Shown here in pieces: positions 7,022-9,140 of a stretch of 9,140 nt of DNA. The stretch is taken from the NCBI GenBank assembly GCA_016203335.1, contig JACQNA010000079.1:1-9140 (forward strand). The letters run 5' to 3'. Below the pieces are notes generated by a model. That model did no database searches. It had not been told where the DNA came from and saw only the letters and a list, made by a program, of their open reading frames with translations. This stretch comes from Candidatus Woesearchaeota archaeon. Lineage in GTDB: Archaea; Nanobdellota; Nanobdellia; Woesearchaeales; JACQNA01. A program made the translations under genes and the position numbers. Every line of letters starts with the position of its first letter. Position 1 is the first letter of the stretch.

Positions 7022-8043
7022 GCAAAGGAACTATTGAAGTCCAGGTGCATTGGATATTCATTGCGGTAGCCGGGAGCCTGATCCTGCTGTTCTTTGCCGG
7101 GTTTGCGGTCACCCAGAAGCGGGCAGGGGAGCAGAGCGAGCTTGCCGGGCTGCAGCGGAACCTGCAGACGATTGTTGCTGGCGCAGAGGCAGGAGCGGGA
7201 AGCGACACCCGGCTCCGGGTGCCTGGCGGCATTACCTATAGCTGTGATGGGTTTTCTGTCGGGCTGGGTGATGTGGGAGATGTTATTGTGTTTGCGCCCA
7301 CTGAGCTTTCTTCTGCACAAAATGAGATTATCACTGCCAGCCGTGAGTGGCGGCTGCCGTTCCGCGTGGCGAATTTCCTGTATGTGAGCAGCCCGGCGGT
7401 CCGGTATATTATTGTTGATGATGATCCGGGCAGGGAAAGTAAAGCGGATGCGCTTTTCCGCGCGCTGCCCGATGCAAAGTTTGTCACAAAAGAGAAGATA
7501 AGCATTTCTGATATTGATAAGATTGCTGACCAGCGGAACACCAAGATCCGGCTGGTGTTTTTTGGGAGCATGCCGTCGTTGCTTTCGCTGCCTGGAATTA
7601 CTGATACGCCGCGCGAGGACATCAGCGCAGTGGTGATTATGAGCAGCGGGAATACGATTGATGGCACCGGAACAGTGCAATTTTTTACCTACGGCGGCGG
7701 TACGTTTACGAATACGGGCAATCCGCTTCCATTCCTCAAACAAGAATCTGTTATGGGCGCGGTGTTTGCCGGGACCGCGGAGATTTATACATGCGGCATG
7801 CAGCGGGCGCTGGAGCGGCTGTCTTTGGTGGCGGAGATGTATGGAAAGCGGGCAAAGGCATTGTATGATAAACGAGAGTATGGAGGTACGAATTGCCAAC
7901 CAGCATACAACCAGAATGCGTTTAGCGCTATGCAGAGAAAACAGCTTACTATGGGGGGCATAACGGACATTGATAACGCCGCAAAACAGATCGATCGGCA
8001 GAATACGCAAGCGCAGATATACTCCTGCGCGCTGGTGTATTGA
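7018..8043 (+). CDS. Pilin-like protein 2, large, class III signal peptide (KG|TIEV)
   Basis: This 341-residue protein starts with a very short class III leader, MSKG, with a predicted cut before TIEV, then a hydrophobic helix at about 12-31 (WIFIAVAGSLILLFFAGFAV). The rest is a large extracytoplasmic domain of mixed alpha/beta character. It includes WRLPFRVANFLYV and RYIIVDDD stretches, and has four cysteines (YSCDG, YTCGM, TNCQP, and YSC four residues before the end), enough for two disulfides. It is about twice the size of its three pilin-like neighbours, as GspK is among bacterial minor pseudopilins; this is an analogy of size only. The ATG overlaps the previous stop as ATGA (7018-7021), with no Shine-Dalgarno site, pointing to translational coupling. 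I recall similar proteins in DPANN genomes annotated as hypothetical; I cannot name a characterised family. Confidence 0.8.
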   Translation: MSKGTIEVQVHWIFIAVAGSLILLFFAGFAVTQKRAGEQSELAGLQRNLQTIVAGAEAGAGSDTRLRVPGGITYSCDGFSVGLGDVGDVIVFAPTELSSAQNEIITASREWRLPFRVANFLYVSSPAVRYIIVDDDPGRESKADALFRALPDAKFVTKEKISISDIDKIADQRNTKIRLVFFGSMPSLLSLPGITDTPREDISAVVIMSSGNTIDGTGTVQFFTYGGGTFTNTGNPLPFLKQESVMGAVFAGTAEIYTCGMQRALERLSLVAEMYGKRAKALYDKREYGGTNCQPAYNQNAFSAMQRKQLTMGGITDIDNAAKQIDRQNTQAQIYSCALVY

Positions 8044-8044
8044 C

Positions 8045-8512
8045 ATGAATGTTACTATCAAAGGCCAGATTAAGATGTGGGAGACCATGGGAGTGCTGTT
8101 CGTCTTCTTTATATTGCTGGGGATTGGGCTGGTGTTTTACTCTGCGGTAGAACAGAAGAATGCCCGGCTGCAGCAGGATGAGTCCAGCCAACTGCTTGCC
8201 ATTGAGCGGGCGCTGCGCATTGCCCAGCTGCCTGAATTAGAGTGCCCGACGAGCCTGGAGATAAAGGCGTGTATTGACGGTGAAAAGGCAAAACTTGCAA
8301 AGGTTGTGTTTGAGAGCCATCAGGCAGCGTATTTTGACCTGTTCGGGTTCAGCAATATCACGCTCCAAACGGTTGGCGGCCCAGAAGATACGCTGTATGC
8401 ATACACCGGGGAGCGCATGAATAAGCGGCAGGTGCTGGTTCCGGTGTCTGTGTATAACCCTGTGGATAAAACATATGCATTTGGGGTGCTCAAGCTGACG
8501 GTGTTCACATGA
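8045..8512 (+). CDS. Pilin-like protein 3, class III signal peptide (KG|QIKM)
   Basis: This 155-residue protein begins MNVTIKG|QIKMWE, with predicted cleavage after G7 and a hydrophobic helix at about 13-34 (MGVLFVFFILLGIGLVFY). A helical neck follows with Gln, Glu and Leu (QLLAIERALRIAQL), then a globular part with a close Cys pair (LECPTS and KACIDG, about 12 residues apart). The frame is open upstream to 7970, but that part overlaps the preceding gene. ATG 8045 is preferred because it lies one base after the preceding stop and exposes the signal peptide. There is no clear Shine-Dalgarno site, so reinitiation after the upstream gene is likely. Unlike its neighbours, which have Glu at +3 of the predicted mature form, this one has Lys at +3. 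Confidence 0.8.
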   Translation: MNVTIKGQIKMWETMGVLFVFFILLGIGLVFYSAVEQKNARLQQDESSQLLAIERALRIAQLPELECPTSLEIKACIDGEKAKLAKVVFESHQAAYFDLFGFSNITLQTVGGPEDTLYAYTGERMNKRQVLVPVSVYNPVDKTYAFGVLKLTVFT

Positions 8513-8958
8513 AAGCGCAGATGGAAGTGATGGGGATTGCGATTATTATGATATTGATAACTGTCGGGGTGCTGTTTGCGGTGAAGTATGTGTTCTCTCA
8601 GCAGCCCAGCAGCCTGGAGGCTGATTTTGAGCAGGAGCAGCTTGCCCAGCAGATGGTGACTGTGCTGCTGCGGACATCTGCAGCTCCAGGAGGCAGAGAG
8701 AGTATCCAGTCGCTGCTTGTCCGGTGCGCGGCTGATGGCCGAGGAGAGGCATGCACTGCTGTGCAAAGGCAGATAACCGGCATATTCCAGAGTACCCTGG
8801 ACGTATGGGGGATGAAGTATTATTTCTTTGTGCAGATAGGCCAGGAGCAGCCGCTGATGAGTATAGGAACTCCCTGCACCAGCGGAAAGACAACTGGGGA
8901 GCAGCCGCTGCAGCTCAGCCAGGGAATAGCAAGGGTGATATTGGAGATCTGCGGGTAG
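8509..8958 (+). CDS. Pilin-like protein 4, class III signal peptide (KA|QMEV)
   Basis: This 149-residue protein has the shortest leader of the set, MKA, with predicted cleavage before QMEV and a hydrophobic helix at about 8-26 (MGIAIIMILITVGVLFAVKY). A polar helix rich in Glu and Gln follows (LEADFEQEQLAQQM), then a small domain with four cysteines (VRCAA, GEACT, TPCTS and EIC next to the C-terminal Gly), compatible with two disulfides. The ATG overlaps the stop of pilin-like gene 3 as ATGA (8509-8512), with no Shine-Dalgarno site. It is the last sure gene of the unit; a T-rich tract suited to termination lies about 47 bases after its stop. The signal class and gene packing are seen; the role as a minor pilin is inferred. 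Confidence 0.8.
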   Translation: MKAQMEVMGIAIIMILITVGVLFAVKYVFSQQPSSLEADFEQEQLAQQMVTVLLRTSAAPGGRESIQSLLVRCAADGRGEACTAVQRQITGIFQSTLDVWGMKYYFFVQIGQEQPLMSIGTPCTSGKTTGEQPLQLSQGIARVILEICG

Positions 8959-8967
8959 ATTGAAGTG

Positions 8968-8975
8968 TTATAAAA
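8968..8975 (+). promoter_or_regulatory. TATA-like element after the operon
   Basis: TTATAAAA nine bases after the last pilin-like stop matches the archaeal TATA pattern and would predict transcription start near 8996-8998. An ATG lies at 8998, but its frame stops after 11 codons, so any transcript would be a leader for ATG 9047 or a non-coding RNA. The upstream BRE is weak. The site could also be chance. Confidence 0.3.
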
Positions 8976-9140
8976 GCAGCAGCTCCGCTTTCGGTGGATG
9001 CCAGTTTTTTCTTTGCCGCCTATCGCCGGATAGTTTGTTTCCGGTTATGAAGTTCGGAAAACCTGTGACCGCAGAGTTGAGAAAGTCTCGTGTCTCAAAA
9101 GGCGAAGCCCTATCTAACAAAACAATAAAGGGGTGGGGCA
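8968..9140 (-). CDS. Possible convergent gene, C-terminal fragment (uncertain)
   Basis: The - strand frame is open from the window edge for 56 codons and ends at TAA (8970-8968), nine bases from the stop of pilin-like gene 4, which would be a convergent arrangement. Its last residues (DRRQRKNWHPPKAELLLL) look protein-like, but I do not recognise the family. The N-terminal part lies outside the window. A + strand frame from ATG 9047 competes for the same DNA, and 56 open codons can occur by chance. If this reading is right, the T-rich tract at 9005-9014 would sit inside this gene. Confidence 0.3.
   Translation of the reverse strand, partial: PHPFIVLLDRASPFETRDFLNSAVTGFPNFITGNKLSGDRRQRKNWHPPKAELLLL
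9005..9014 (+). terminator. T-rich tract, possible archaeal terminator of the operon
   Basis: TTTTTTCTTT on the + strand lies about 47 bases after the stop of the last pilin-like gene. Archaeal RNA polymerase terminates at such U-rich runs without needing a hairpin, so this is the best candidate end of the operon transcript. A small hairpin follows it rather than precedes it, so it is not a bacterial-type intrinsic terminator. Confidence 0.4.

Larger units (their letters stand above)
8959..9140. other. Terminal region without a secure gene
   Basis: The last 182 bases hold a TATA-like site, a T-rich tract and short inverted repeats: CTATC/GATAG (9020-9033, 4-base loop), TTTCCG/CGGAAA (9038-9060), TTGAGA/TCTCAA (9077-9098) and GGC/GCC (9101-9109). 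On the + strand, ATG 9047 opens a frame (MKFGKPVTAELRK...) that stays open to the window edge, but it lacks a Shine-Dalgarno site and a TATA box at leaderless distance. On the - strand a frame is open from the edge to a TAA at 8970-8968. I cannot tell from this fragment whether the region is a gene end, a gene start, a structured RNA or a spacer. Confidence 0.6.

Noticed and set aside
6574..8088. 504-codon open frame on the - strand, opposite the pilin-like genes
   Set aside because: It lies opposite two genes with clear signal peptides and tight operon spacing. Its product is rich in His, Arg and Ser with no recognisable domain, as expected of an antisense shadow.
9078..9100. GAGAAAGTC resembling the conserved GAGGAAAGUC of RNase P RNA
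   Set aside because: One base differs, the following bases do not fit the conserved P4/P5 context, and no partner strand is visible before the window ends.

Overview
The window looks like a chromosomal stretch of an archaeon, most likely of the DPANN group (Woesearchaeota/Pacearchaeota-like). The reasons are archaeal TATA boxes at leaderless spacing, almost no Shine-Dalgarno sites, and four consecutive proteins with class III (archaellin/type IV pilin type) signal peptides of the kind I associate from memory with DPANN genomes. Base composition is roughly 50% GC, high for many DPANN lineages, so the lineage call is tentative.

Layout: 1-107 is a promoter region with two TATA-like elements. 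108-878 encodes an AbiEi-like winged-helix protein with no AbiEii toxin partner in view. 883-6537 encodes an 1884-residue surface protein: Sec signal peptide, Cys-rich head, a series of Ig-like/FN3-like domains, six 34-residue Cys/Asp repeats, a TSP3-like calcium-binding region, one transmembrane helix and a charged cytoplasmic tail. 6497-8958 holds four tightly packed pilin-like genes of 174, 341, 155 and 149 residues. 8959-9140 has no secure gene; it holds a TATA-like site, a T-rich tract suited to an archaeal terminator, small hairpins, and two competing partial reading frames running off the window edge.

All five sure genes plus the AbiEi-like gene lie on the + strand with 4-base gaps, a 1-base gap or overlaps of 4 and 41 bases, so they are probably one transcription unit. 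The most interesting hypothesis is that the four pilin-like proteins form a minor-pilin (pseudopilin-like) complex working with the giant Asp-rich, probably Ca2+-binding surface protein. This would be a distant functional parallel to bacterial minor pilin/PilY1 operons or to the GspH-I-J-K tip of type II secretion. No assembly ATPase, platform protein or prepilin peptidase is present, so these would have to be supplied from elsewhere in the genome. The operon function is inference; the signal peptides, repeats and gene packing are visible directly.
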